Positions 7,281-15,260 of a stretch of 64,000 nt of DNA are shown piece by piece (positions within the stretch are counted from its first letter, which is position 1; each line of letters opens with the position of its first letter). Where the stretch lies: NCBI RefSeq assembly GCF_002959915.1, contig NZ_PPDE01000008.1, positions 731,790 to 795,789 on the forward strand, in the 5' to 3' direction. The DNA is from Veillonella atypica KON. GTDB lineage: Bacteria > Bacillota > Negativicutes > Veillonellales > Veillonellaceae. A program made the position numbers and the translations under genes. The notes below the pieces were generated by a model. The model ran no database searches. It was not told the origin of the DNA and was given only the letters and a program-made list of their open reading frames with translations.

Positions 7281-8285
7281 TCAACTAGATATAACCAATT
7301 TCAACTGACTAAGACGCCCACTTAAATTAGCTGGAACAATTGCATATTCTACTCTAGTATTAACATTTTGTCTTACATCTACTACTAATTTTTCATACTG
7401 TTTAATAAAAGATAAGATTTCTTTTTTAGGTACACATAATGTTTTCAAAAACCAAGAAATCAAAATAATGTAATCACCTATCGTATCAAAGTTAACAAAA
7501 GGTAAATTAAAATAATGTACCATATAACTAGACATACTTCGTGTGGCATTAAAAGACTTAAAGCGAGCATCAAAAACTATTCCATTATGTGCTACAGCAT
7601 TTCTTAAATCCTTAAGTAAATAGATATAGTTCGATAGCAATTTACGATTTGTATCAAATTGGACTCCTATACCTAAACTATGAGATATTCTATCTCTAGC
7701 AGCAATAGTAAAACTAGCTAATAATTTACCAAACTGACCTAACATCATAACTTCAAACAAAGCCCATATAGGAACCTCTGAAGCATGATTGTCATAAAAA
7801 TGCGTAATTTTAGTATTTCTGGATTTATATTGATCTAATAATATGCTTTGGATCATTTTTTGTAGCAATAACTTATTTTGTTGAATTTTTTGCTTTTGCT
7901 CTCTACCAAGTGTTGTAGGAGAATTATGAAACCCTTCAACAGCTAATCTAAACATATCATTAATATGCTCAGATTGTATAAAATTTAAAACCTCTTCAAG
8001 TACAATATTTTTAACGGCAGTTTCTATAAACATTAATTTACTATATAACAATGACTTAAGCTCACTATCATATCGAATAATAGCTTCAACTTCACGATAA
8101 TCTTGAATCGCCAGTCGGTTAGTAGGTTGTTTAAAAAATCTATAACCTTTATATCCATGAAAATACCCACTATTTCTTAATAGTCGTTTATCGGTCGTTC
8201 CTCTAATATCAATACCTTGATTTCGTAAATGTCGCATTAAACCATTTAAAGACTTATAGCTCACAATATACGCCCTCTTCTCCAT
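7281..8285 (-). CDS. Abi_2 (AbiD/F-like) family abortive-infection protein
   Basis: 334 aa. The N-terminus (SLNGLMRHLRNQGIDI, then LLRNSGYFHGYKGYRFF) follows the Abi_2 pattern, and a HEPN-type R-x4-H motif occurs as RNAVAHNG around residue 235. HEPN proteins of this family are thought to be RNases that arrest growth on phage infection. ATG 8285 is chosen over TTG 8294 because of the family N-terminus; no good ribosome site is visible for either. Monocistronic, with a strong terminator. Position beside an IS and a phage-like remnant fits an accessory defence gene. Phage target unknown. Confidence 0.85.
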   Translation of the reverse strand: MEKRAYIVSYKSLNGLMRHLRNQGIDIRGTTDKRLLRNSGYFHGYKGYRFFKQPTNRLAIQDYREVEAIIRYDSELKSLLYSKLMFIETAVKNIVLEEVLNFIQSEHINDMFRLAVEGFHNSPTTLGREQKQKIQQNKLLLQKMIQSILLDQYKSRNTKITHFYDNHASEVPIWALFEVMMLGQFGKLLASFTIAARDRISHSLGIGVQFDTNRKLLSNYIYLLKDLRNAVAHNGIVFDARFKSFNATRSMSSYMVHYFNLPFVNFDTIGDYIILISWFLKTLCVPKKEILSFIKQYEKLVVDVRQNVNTRVEYAIVPANLSGRLSQLKLVISS

Positions 8286-8408
8286 TTTATACAAACACGA
8301 ACTAACTATACAATTTAATTATAATCCTCTTAATATAAATTTACTATTTATATATAATGAGATTTATAAATAAAGCACTATGAGTATTCTTCTAAACTCT
8401 ACCTTTAC

Positions 8409-8434
8409 GGCCTGCGTCCCACGCAGGCCTTTCT
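8409..8434 (+). terminator. Perfect 9-bp hairpin with T-rich tail
   Basis: GGCCTGCGT, loop CCC, ACGCAGGCC, then TTTCTCTT on the plus strand. No annotated plus-strand gene ends here. Confidence 0.45.
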
Positions 8435-8440
8435 CTTCTA

Positions 8441-8660
8441 GCACATAAAGTTTTTAGCGGGAGGTGAGGGCTTTCAAAAGACGACTTTGGCCCTGCGTAG
8501 CCCTTTCCCTTTCTCACATAAAGTTTTTAGAGAGGCTGTAGGGGGATTCTAAAAACGACTTTGGCCCTGTTCCGAAGGAACAGACCTGGCCGGTAGAGGC
8601 TTTTAGAATCCCCCTACAGCCGTCCTCAAAAAATTTATAAATTTTCCTAGCTTTCACATA
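8441..8660. repeat. Tandem element with a 21-bp perfect inverted repeat
   Basis: The motif CACATAAAGTTTTTAG occurs at 8442-8457 and 8515-8530 (period 73), with a weaker third copy at 8655. ACGACTTTGGCCCTG follows in the first two at 8481 and 8555. In the second unit, arms 8534-8554 and 8601-8621 are perfect complements, and inside them CTGTTCC-GAA-GGAACAG forms a further stem. The whole could fold into one long rod. The gap from 8286 to 8793 holds no convincing gene besides this. Candidate structured RNA or MITE. Confidence 0.65.
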
Positions 8661-8793
8661 AAAATTAGCGTATGATAAATGTAAGTAATATTCTCTATAC
8701 GGAGCAAGACGCGTATATAATACGACCGCATAATGCAAGACCACGGTCAAAGTAAGGCACTCAACATTTTGGTATTTACCTCAAGGAGGCCAT

Positions 8794-9255
8794 ATGGATC
8801 CGCAAAGAATTCTGAAAGCATTATCCAATCCACATCGGTTAGATATTATATTGTGGCTAAAGCACCCAGAGCAAGAATTCGGTGTTCAAGTACACTTTAA
8901 AACTCTCATCGATTTTCCAAACAGCGTTAGCGTTAAGAGTATCCAAAAACGCTGTGGTGTATCGCAATCGTCTGTATCTACATTTATGACTATGTTAGAG
9001 CGTGCAGGCCTTGTGGAATCGCGAAAAATTGACCAATACACCTATTATAGGCGCAATGAAACAGTTATCCGCGAGTTTGGCGAATGGTACAACAAAGAAG
9101 TATCCATCCAAACCGATAATATCGACAAATTATTGGAAACAGTAACCTTAGACGACACATCCTATCCATCAACAGAGGATAGTTCTATGCTAAATCAACA
9201 ACAAAGCATAGGCATATCTACTAAGGGACTAGACTATGAAAAAGATAATACCTAA
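8794..9255 (+). CDS. ArsR-like winged-helix transcriptional regulator
   Basis: 153 aa. The first ~85 residues are an ArsR/SmtB-type winged HTH: DPQRILKALSNPHRLDIILWL, recognition helix KRCGVSQSSVSTFMTMLERAG, wing VESRKIDQYTYYRRN. An insert (FGVQVHFKTLIDFPNSVSVK) separates helix 2 from the HTH. The tail after residue 105 is polar and probably unstructured. No metal-binding Cys pair is visible, so metal sensing is not supported. AAGGAGG lies 5 nt before the ATG. It is one of only two complete plus-strand genes in the window, and its target is unknown. Confidence 0.85.
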   Translation: MDPQRILKALSNPHRLDIILWLKHPEQEFGVQVHFKTLIDFPNSVSVKSIQKRCGVSQSSVSTFMTMLERAGLVESRKIDQYTYYRRNETVIREFGEWYNKEVSIQTDNIDKLLETVTLDDTSYPSTEDSSMLNQQQSIGISTKGLDYEKDNT

Positions 9256-9290
9256 ACACAACTCCCTATCATTGCTTTATAGGGAACAAT

Positions 9291-9338
9291 AAAGGAGCTA
9301 TACTGCTAGAGGGTATCCTCAGCAATATAGCTCCTTTT
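9291..9338. terminator. Bidirectional terminator between convergent genes
   Basis: AAAGGAGCTATA...TATAGCTCCTTTT with flanking A- and T-rich tracts serves the regulator on one side and the aminotransferase operon on the other. A smaller stem (TCCCTAT/ATAGGGA) precedes it. Confidence 0.8.
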
Positions 9339-9342
9339 AAAT

Positions 9343-9492
9343 TTATTTTTCTGCTCCATCGATTCTCTCCCTTACGCGACGAAAAACATCGGTGCCAGAG
9401 AATCTAACTTTACTTTCTTTTGCTGCAAAATCAGCCTCGTCTAATGCATACTCAATAGAGTCTGTTAATTCAGCATATAATTCCATATCCAT
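9343..9492 (-). CDS. 49-aa acidic helical protein downstream of the aminotransferase
   Basis: The ORF reads MDMELYAELTDSIEYALDEA onward and ends VRERIDGAEK. It starts 6 nt after the aminotransferase stop, so it is probably translated by coupling; no separate ribosome site is seen. The pattern (amphipathic helix, acidic patch, then DVFRRVRERI) recalls small antitoxin or helix-rich regulatory proteins, but I do not recognise the family. No toxin gene is adjacent. It is followed by the bidirectional terminator. Confidence 0.55.
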   Translation of the reverse strand: MDMELYAELTDSIEYALDEADFAAKESKVRFSGTDVFRRVRERIDGAEK

Positions 9493-9498
9493 TTTTAT

Positions 9499-10815
9499 TT
9501 ATCGTTGCGCTTCGTATGCTCTAAATAGTTTAGATAGCAATACAGGCGCTAGTTTTAAAAGATCTGGGTTTTCGCAGAAGGATACGCGAAGTTGTGTCTT
9601 ACCAGGATTGTGTTCCCTATCGACACCACTGTAGAATCCGTTAAGTGGAGCCATGAGCAATGTATAGTCATTGCCATCATCCAAGGTCACACGGCCGTGT
9701 TCAGCACACCAAGCAGCAAATTCAACGCCATCAAAGCCAGGTTTTGCTACATTGCGTACATCGATAACGAAATAGATGGACGCTTCTGGATTAGAAATAA
9801 TGAAATCTGGTTCTACCTCTTTAAATCCCTTGTGAAGTTCATAAATCATTTTGCGATAGTAATCACGTTGTTGCTCATACCAGTTATGAAGATCAGCGTG
9901 GCTTTCATGAGCCAAGGCACCAAAAATATATTGACCAAGCGTATTAGCACTGAGATTCGCCGTATATTCAGCAACAGATTTTTCATAGCACAACGCATTG
10001 TCTGTAATGATGGCGCCAATGCGAAGGCCACAAGCATTCCAAACCTTAGAGGCCGTTTCAAGACTAATACGACGGCCTTCGATACCTGGTACATCCTTAT
10101 TCGTCAATGTCCAAATACTAGATGTTTCCTTGCCTTTTTCGTAGGCCAATTCACGATAGGCTTCATCGGAAATAATCCATAAATTATATTTTACGCACAA
10201 AGATGCATATTCAATCAAAGTTTCTTTGCTGAATAGTTGACCAGTTGGATTGTCGTAAGGAATAATCAACAATGCCCCTGGTTTTGTTTCTATAATGCGT
10301 TTTTCCACGGTTTCAATGGATGGCAATTCAAATTCGCCATTCTCGTTCAGGCGTCGTTCTACGGTTACCGTTTTACGACCAATGCGATGACCTACCGCAT
10401 CGTAGTTCGTGTAGGACGGATTAAACATCAATAGAGGACGTTCCTCTTCACCTGCACCGCCACAAACGCCAAGCATGATGATTTCCATCGCCATGGACGC
10501 ACCATCTGTAACGAGTACATTAAGGCCTGTTGTATCGAAACCTTGGCTACGCAAAATATGCAAGAATGCTTCACGACATTCATCGGTCCCCGTTGTTGGT
10601 ACATATGGCACGATGCCCGTACTGAAAGGACTATTTGGTCCGCCTAGAGTAAATAGTCGGCGCTGCATGGCGGGATGCATAGGACGCATAACATTACCAA
10701 TAGAACCATTAACCAAAATAGGTGGGTTCTTTCGCTCTAAAAATTTAATTTGCCCCATGCGGATCCCCGACGGCTTGCGAGCCATCATATACGGGGATAA
10801 AACCGGTAGTTCCAT
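9499..10815 (-). CDS. PLP-dependent class I/II aminotransferase
   Basis: 438 aa, fold type I. Recognisable elements are the PLP-phosphate contacts in NPSYTNYDAVG, the Asn of PYDNPTGQLF, the Asp/Tyr of ISDEAYRELAY, the Schiff-base lysine in ETASKVWNACGLRIG and the carboxylate-binding Arg near the end in TQLRVSFCENPD. It is related to aspartate/tyrosine aminotransferases. Substrate is undetermined, and the N-terminal stretch GQIKFLERKNPPILVNGSIG is longer than in the standard enzyme. AGAGGAG lies 11 nt before the ATG. A 49-aa gene follows in the same transcript. A long hairpin (10852-10968) lies in the leader. Confidence 0.9.
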   Translation of the reverse strand: MELPVLSPYMMARKPSGIRMGQIKFLERKNPPILVNGSIGNVMRPMHPAMQRRLFTLGGPNSPFSTGIVPYVPTTGTDECREAFLHILRSQGFDTTGLNVLVTDGASMAMEIIMLGVCGGAGEEERPLLMFNPSYTNYDAVGHRIGRKTVTVERRLNENGEFELPSIETVEKRIIETKPGALLIIPYDNPTGQLFSKETLIEYASLCVKYNLWIISDEAYRELAYEKGKETSSIWTLTNKDVPGIEGRRISLETASKVWNACGLRIGAIITDNALCYEKSVAEYTANLSANTLGQYIFGALAHESHADLHNWYEQQRDYYRKMIYELHKGFKEVEPDFIISNPEASIYFVIDVRNVAKPGFDGVEFAAWCAEHGRVTLDDGNDYTLLMAPLNGFYSGVDREHNPGKTQLRVSFCENPDLLKLAPVLLSKLFRAYEAQR

Positions 10816-10851
10816 ACAGAATCCAACTCCTCTAAATAAACGCCTTACACA

Positions 10852-10968
10852 AAAATAAGGCTGTAATACGCATACATTGATATATATAGATACATTCTAT
10901 TATAGTGCTTTTACAAGAGAAAATCTATAGTTTTATCATTATAGCTTACAGCCTTATCAGTTTTTTTA
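10852..10968. terminator. Long-loop inverted repeat between the TonB receptor and the aminotransferase
   Basis: AAGGCTGTAA (10857-10866) pairs with TTACAGCCTT (10946-10955), with T-rich sequence on both outer sides. It may end the receptor operon or act as a leader structure of the aminotransferase. TATAAT lies within the loop on the minus strand. Confidence 0.45.
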
Positions 10969-10981
10969 CTTATGCGATGAA

Positions 10982-12841
10982 TTAGATGGTAACTTCAATA
11001 CCTAAGCGGAAGTTGCGACCTTGACCTGGCCACCAATCACCAGCGTGGCCCCAACGAACGCTAGATTGTTCTGCATAGTATGTATCAAATAGGTTATTGA
11101 TGCGACCAAATACAGTCACATTTTCACGCACGCGATAGTTAGCACTTATATCAGTAATCCAATATGTTGTACGAGGGAAGATATTAGCCGCAGGACCTGG
11201 ACGGTCGATGACACCGCGAATATCCAAATGAGCATCCCATTTAGCATCGTTGTAATCGAGACCTGCATTGACTGCATGTTTAGGTACATAACCATCGCGA
11301 TTTGCTTTGCGAGTTGGTGTAGCATCAATATGAGTATATGTATAACCGAGGCGGGCAGATAAATGTTTCGTTAATTGTTTGCGTACATCTGCATTGATGC
11401 CATATGCTTTTTCTGTATCAAAATTACGGTATTCACCTGACAATGGTACAGGGTTTGTCATTACCCAACCAATTTTATCTTTTGTACTGCGACTAAAGAA
11501 GTTGAGATTGCTGTTCCAAGTTTTACCGAATTTATGATGAACACCGACGCTCCATTCATGACCTGTTTCAGGTTTCAAATTGCGGTTGCCATTTGTGCCA
11601 TCAAAGAGTTGATATGGTGTAGGAGCCAAGAAATATTCTTTGTACGCTGCATATACATTCGTTTTAGCATTCACATCGTAGCCAACGCTAATGGATGGGG
11701 ATGTATGCGTGCCAAATGCGGAGTGATGGTCAACGCGAACACCTGGTAAGACAGTCCATTTTGGAGCAACCTTCCACTCATCTTGTACGAAGTAAGATGT
11801 GTTCGTAAGTTTTACACCACCCATATTAAGCACCTTATCTTGACGCCAATCAATACCGCCAACTACGGTATGATCTTTTGCTTTATACGTCACTTGGTCA
11901 CCAAACGCACGAGTCTTAATATCTGTTAAATAACCATCATATTTAGTTTTATAATGATTATCTAATACGTACAATTGATGGCTCCAACGTTTGTTGATGT
12001 TATTATTCCAAACTGCACGGAATGAATCACTTGCTTCTGTACCATAACGAATGTGATTGAGAGCACCCAAGTGGTCAGAATACATCGCATCACCGCGATA
12101 GGTATCATAGAATACTTTCACATCATTTTTGTCATTGATTTTGTTGCCTACCATGAAGGAACCAGTATGGCTGTTGCCATGTTGCAGAATGCGTTTGCCA
12201 TGACCATCTTTATAGGAACCGATGATATCTTTTTGGTACCCTACACGCCAGTACCAATCCTTTTTGCTACCTTCGTTCAAGAGAGCGTATTGTTCTAAAT
12301 CATTGCTGCCGCCCATCATGCGAAGCTTAGTTTGAACGCCTTCCTCAGGTTTTGCCGTGATTACGTTCACAACACCACCGATAGCGCCAGAACCGTACAA
12401 TGTAGAACCGGCACCGCGTTGTACTTCAATACGATCGATGCTAGACATATCTTTCAAAATTGTCATCGGTGGATTCACGCCAGCGGCGCCCATATTGATA
12501 CCGTCTACCAAATATAATACTTGGTCGGAACCATTAATACGGAACGCATTAGAATTCGTGTAACCTACACCACCACCGTACGTATTGATATCTACCCCCG
12601 GTACGATACGCATCGCTTCATTCATATTAGTCGCGTGACGTTCGCGGATATCGTCGCCTGTAACCACACCCACACTAGCTGGTACTTGTGAAAGTTGTTG
12701 TTCACTACGCGTTGCAGTAACAACAATCGTATGGGAATCCCCTGCATCAGCAGCTAATACGCTAGGTGCACTAATTGTGCTACCAAATACAAGAGCTAAT
12801 CCCACATATAGAGATAAACGTTGTTTCTTTGATACTTTCAT
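10982..12841 (-). CDS. TonB-dependent outer-membrane receptor (BtuB/siderophore-like)
   Basis: 619 aa from ATG 12841, chosen because GGAGG lies 5 nt upstream. Signal peptide about 1-31 (ends APSVLAADA), a TonB-box-like stretch HTIVVTATR near 37-45, a plug domain to about 155 (VPASVGVVTGDDI, MRIVPGVDI, VEVQRG-like IEVQRGAGSTLYGSGAIGG), and a 22-strand barrel to the C-terminal RLGIEVTI. It imports a scarce ligand (cobalamin, heme or a metal chelate) across the outer membrane with TonB energy. It follows the binding lipoprotein and the CobN-like gene closely, so one transcript is likely. The tetrapyrrole hint comes from the CobN-like neighbour. No inner-membrane permease is encoded here. Confidence 0.92.
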   Translation of the reverse strand: MKVSKKQRLSLYVGLALVFGSTISAPSVLAADAGDSHTIVVTATRSEQQLSQVPASVGVVTGDDIRERHATNMNEAMRIVPGVDINTYGGGVGYTNSNAFRINGSDQVLYLVDGINMGAAGVNPPMTILKDMSSIDRIEVQRGAGSTLYGSGAIGGVVNVITAKPEEGVQTKLRMMGGSNDLEQYALLNEGSKKDWYWRVGYQKDIIGSYKDGHGKRILQHGNSHTGSFMVGNKINDKNDVKVFYDTYRGDAMYSDHLGALNHIRYGTEASDSFRAVWNNNINKRWSHQLYVLDNHYKTKYDGYLTDIKTRAFGDQVTYKAKDHTVVGGIDWRQDKVLNMGGVKLTNTSYFVQDEWKVAPKWTVLPGVRVDHHSAFGTHTSPSISVGYDVNAKTNVYAAYKEYFLAPTPYQLFDGTNGNRNLKPETGHEWSVGVHHKFGKTWNSNLNFFSRSTKDKIGWVMTNPVPLSGEYRNFDTEKAYGINADVRKQLTKHLSARLGYTYTHIDATPTRKANRDGYVPKHAVNAGLDYNDAKWDAHLDIRGVIDRPGPAANIFPRTTYWITDISANYRVRENVTVFGRINNLFDTYYAEQSSVRWGHAGDWWPGQGRNFRLGIEVTI

Positions 12842-12870
12842 AAAAACCTCCACACACATCAAACTATAAA

Positions 12871-13782
12871 TTACATACTATAAATATTTTGTGCCATAGA
12901 TACCATTGCTCGAGTCATAAATTGAGAATAACTCATGACCTGCGAGGAATCTACAAGGTACACACGACGATTGGCGATGGCCTTAACGCCCTGCAAAGCA
13001 GGATCAGAGTAAAGCTGCTCTGCCGTTGCTGGCGTAGTACCATCTGATGTATAGGCCACAGAAGGAATAAAAATAATATCAGGGTTAGATTTTATTAAAT
13101 CCTCTCTCGTCCCATTATCAAAAGGGCCTAACCCTATTTGAGTGGCTGCATTATTTACCTTCAAATAGTTACACATATCATCAAAGGTTGAACCCTTGCC
13201 GCCTGTTAAACCAAATTGGGAATAAAACGCCACCAAAGGACGTTCTCCACTATGCTTATTGGTCAATTCTTCTACAGTTTTCAAATCTGCATCCATGCTG
13301 GCAATCATGGATTCATCAGATGCATGTAATAGACCGGCAATCTCATGAATAGTAGCTTTTGCTTCTTGTACCGTAGTAGGCGTTTTATATACATAAACAG
13401 GAATCTGCATATTGCGCATTTCCCCAATCGCATCTGGAGACATCCAATTGGGTACTAATACTAAATCTGGCTGTACAGAGAGCATGGACTCAGCAGATGC
13501 TTTCACATGTTTCTCTACCTTAGCCGACGCGTCGGGCACATTATTAGGTACCGTACCAACAGCGGCTACGCGACTTGGATCAACCAAGGATAGGACTATA
13601 TCCTCTGTGCTAGCAGCAATAGGAACGATGTGCTTAGGTTCAGTCGGCACCGTAACAACAGTGCCTGTGCCATCCGTCACCTGATGTGTAGCGCCCGTAG
13701 TTTCCAGCTGTTTAGGACCACAGCCGAACACCAGAAGTACCATCATGACTATGGTACATATAATAGATATTCTTTGTTTCAT
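12871..13782 (-). CDS. Periplasmic binding lipoprotein of a metal-chelate/cobalamin ABC importer
   Basis: 303 aa. Lipobox LVFGC with the lipidated Cys at 21, then a FecB/BtuF-type (PF01497) fold: PKHIVPIAASTEDIVLSLVDPSRVAAVG, QPDLVLVPNWMSPD, a long middle helix, then NPDIIFIPSVAYTSDG and a final RRVYLVDSSQVMSYSQF. It would collect the ligand delivered by the TonB receptor and pass it to an ABC permease, which is absent from this window. The start overlaps the region just after the CobN-like stop (TAGTATG). The ligand is not deducible from sequence alone. Confidence 0.9.
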   Translation of the reverse strand: MKQRISIICTIVMMVLLVFGCGPKQLETTGATHQVTDGTGTVVTVPTEPKHIVPIAASTEDIVLSLVDPSRVAAVGTVPNNVPDASAKVEKHVKASAESMLSVQPDLVLVPNWMSPDAIGEMRNMQIPVYVYKTPTTVQEAKATIHEIAGLLHASDESMIASMDADLKTVEELTNKHSGERPLVAFYSQFGLTGGKGSTFDDMCNYLKVNNAATQIGLGPFDNGTREDLIKSNPDIIFIPSVAYTSDGTTPATAEQLYSDPALQGVKAIANRRVYLVDSSQVMSYSQFMTRAMVSMAQNIYSM

Positions 13783-13783
13783 A

Positions 13784-14443
13784 CTAACGACCTTCTATAA
13801 CACCTTCTATGGAAATATATAAGGACTGCAAATTCTCTAGCATCTTTGGAGATGCATCCCAGTAGCCACGTTGAGCAGCTTCTAACAAAATTTCCGCAAT
13901 GCGCTGCAAGGCCCACGGATTTACATCACGCATCCAGTCTTGCACCGTTGTATCTAAAGCATACTTGTTAGCATAACCTTCATAGACCCAATCGGGCACT
14001 ATATCGCTCGTCGCATCCCAACCAAAGCTATGGGATACTACATTGGACATATCCGATGCACCTTTGTAACCATGATTCATCATGGCTTGAATGAATTTCG
14101 GGTTTTGTGTTTCCCCTTGCACAACGCGGCGCAGCTCATCCGACAATGACCGCATCACAACGCGGCTACGATCTGTGCTATCCCCCACATAGGCGCGAGG
14201 CGCACTGCCCTTTGCATTAGGATCGTTAGAGTTTTGATATGGATTGCCATTAGTAGTACCGGCATCACCACCAAGGGTTACATTGTCTGAATAGGTAAAT
14301 TTAGAATTTCCTGATACACCAATATTATAGGCTACACCACCAGTTGAAACGATAGGTGTATCAGCGGCTTGCACTAGGCCTATAGAAGATACACTAAACA
14401 CACTCATCATTGAAACAATACATAATTTTGTTGCGTAATTCAT
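13784..14443 (-). CDS. Secreted CobN C-terminal-domain-like protein
   Basis: 219 aa from ATG 14443 (GGGAGGG lies 8 nt upstream). An N-terminal signal peptide (about 1-27, ending GLVQAAD) targets it to the periplasm. Residues ~90-210 resemble the last part of the cobaltochelatase large subunit CobN: NPKFIQAMMNHGYKGASDMS, FGWDATSDIVPDWVYEGYAN, then NPWALQRIAEILLEAAQRGYW. Full CobN has about 1200-1300 aa and is cytoplasmic, so this is an isolated, exported tail. Periplasmic CobN-like proteins in heme-uptake operons (HmuS type) are known, which makes tetrapyrrole handling plausible. Neighbours are the binding lipoprotein (1 bp away) and the receptor. Whether the tail alone binds a ligand is unknown. 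Confidence 0.75.
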   Translation of the reverse strand: MNYATKLCIVSMMSVFSVSSIGLVQAADTPIVSTGGVAYNIGVSGNSKFTYSDNVTLGGDAGTTNGNPYQNSNDPNAKGSAPRAYVGDSTDRSRVVMRSLSDELRRVVQGETQNPKFIQAMMNHGYKGASDMSNVVSHSFGWDATSDIVPDWVYEGYANKYALDTTVQDWMRDVNPWALQRIAEILLEAAQRGYWDASPKMLENLQSLYISIEGVIEGR

Positions 14444-14476
14444 ATTACGACCCTCCCACACTTTCAAAATGTGTTG

Positions 14477-15079
14477 CTATACTCCCGCTAATGTTCTCGA
14501 GGTACCATAAATTTCAGCCACCACATAAGGGTTCCCGCAGGTACTCAATTTGGCGAGTATCCGTTTCGTATAATCTAGATGTTCTAACAAAGCATCGCGT
14601 AGTTTGCGTTGCACGTGGTCAGGGGAATGAAATACGAGTATAGGATCAAAGTCTCCTATGATGATATACGTTGTATGTGGTTCTGGTCCTGGCTCAATGC
14701 GGTATTGAAATGGAATGATAACGTTGAATAAACCATATACCACATCACGCCCGATGGGTTTGCGCGATTTCAGGCTCGCAAAAGTCATGTTCGGACTCAT
14801 CGTTCTAGAGTCCGTATACATCGGCTTTGACCGCCTCGACGATTGAATGCCGTTTGCTAGAACTCCCTCGTGGTGCGCTACTTCTCTCAATACCATCTTA
14901 ATGGATTTATGGATGATTTCACGCCGACCATCTACATAGTAACACGCGGTACAATCACCGCCGTCAATATAGATTGGGATCAAGCAACATATATGGTGAT
15001 CTACATCGCCATATATTGCATTTGGATTACAAGAAATTGATTCGTTATTACTTACATTTGCACACGTTGTATTCAACAT
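14477..15079 (-). CDS. Unrecognised 200-aa protein heading the uptake operon
   Basis: No family recognised with confidence. The sequence has a Cys-rich N-terminal third (CANVSNNESISC, then HHICCLIPIYIDGGDCTACYYVDG), a basic middle (IQSSRRSKPMYTDSRTMSP, LKSRKPIGRDVVYG), a beta-rich segment (NVIIPFQYRIEPG) and a helical tail (VQRKLRDALLEHLDYTKRIL). No signal peptide or membrane helix. The general lay-out, DGR...SIK followed by an arginine-rich patch and a hydrophobic IPF strand, faintly recalls ComK-like regulators, but that is a guess. It lies 33 bp before the CobN-like gene on the same strand and downstream of its own promoter. AAAGG lies 9 nt before the ATG. Confidence 0.6.
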   Translation of the reverse strand: MLNTTCANVSNNESISCNPNAIYGDVDHHICCLIPIYIDGGDCTACYYVDGRREIIHKSIKMVLREVAHHEGVLANGIQSSRRSKPMYTDSRTMSPNMTFASLKSRKPIGRDVVYGLFNVIIPFQYRIEPGPEPHTTYIIIGDFDPILVFHSPDHVQRKLRDALLEHLDYTKRILAKLSTCGNPYVVAEIYGTSRTLAGV

Positions 15080-15152
15080 TATCTTAACCTTTCTGTAAGA
15101 TTAATAAATAGTCAGTAATAAAATAAGGAATTCCTCTTGTAAAAGCTTATAA

Positions 15153-15210
15153 ATAACACGTGTTATAGTAGGTGCTTTAGCAGCACTTATGAGTTAATTG
15201 TATACCTATA
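15153..15210 (-). promoter_or_regulatory. Promoter and palindromic operator of the uptake operon
   Basis: On the minus strand a TTACAG-like -35 and TACAAT -10 (about 15192-15215) precede a perfect 14-bp palindrome ATAACACGTGTTAT (15153-15166) in the leader. A regulator binding there could control the 15079-to-10982 operon. Confidence 0.45.
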
Positions 15211-15260
15211 ATTACAAACTGTAAATATATAAATTAAAAAATATTTTAGATTTTTTAAAG

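Noticed and set aside
7087..7284. 65-aa minus-strand hydrophobic ORF after the Abi gene
   Set aside because: It starts at a TTG overlapping the Abi stop, has no ribosome site, contains the perfect Abi terminator and runs into the IS200 end.
8514..8750. 78-aa minus-strand ORF
   Set aside because: It lies across the inverted-repeat element, has no ribosome site and no protein-like conservation pattern.
10475..10858. 127-aa plus-strand ORF opposite the aminotransferase start
   Set aside because: No ribosome site and fully antisense to a well-supported gene.
13780..15260. Cobalamin riboswitch in front of the uptake operon
   Set aside because: No B12-box-like sequence was seen in the leader; only a promoter and a 14-bp palindrome.
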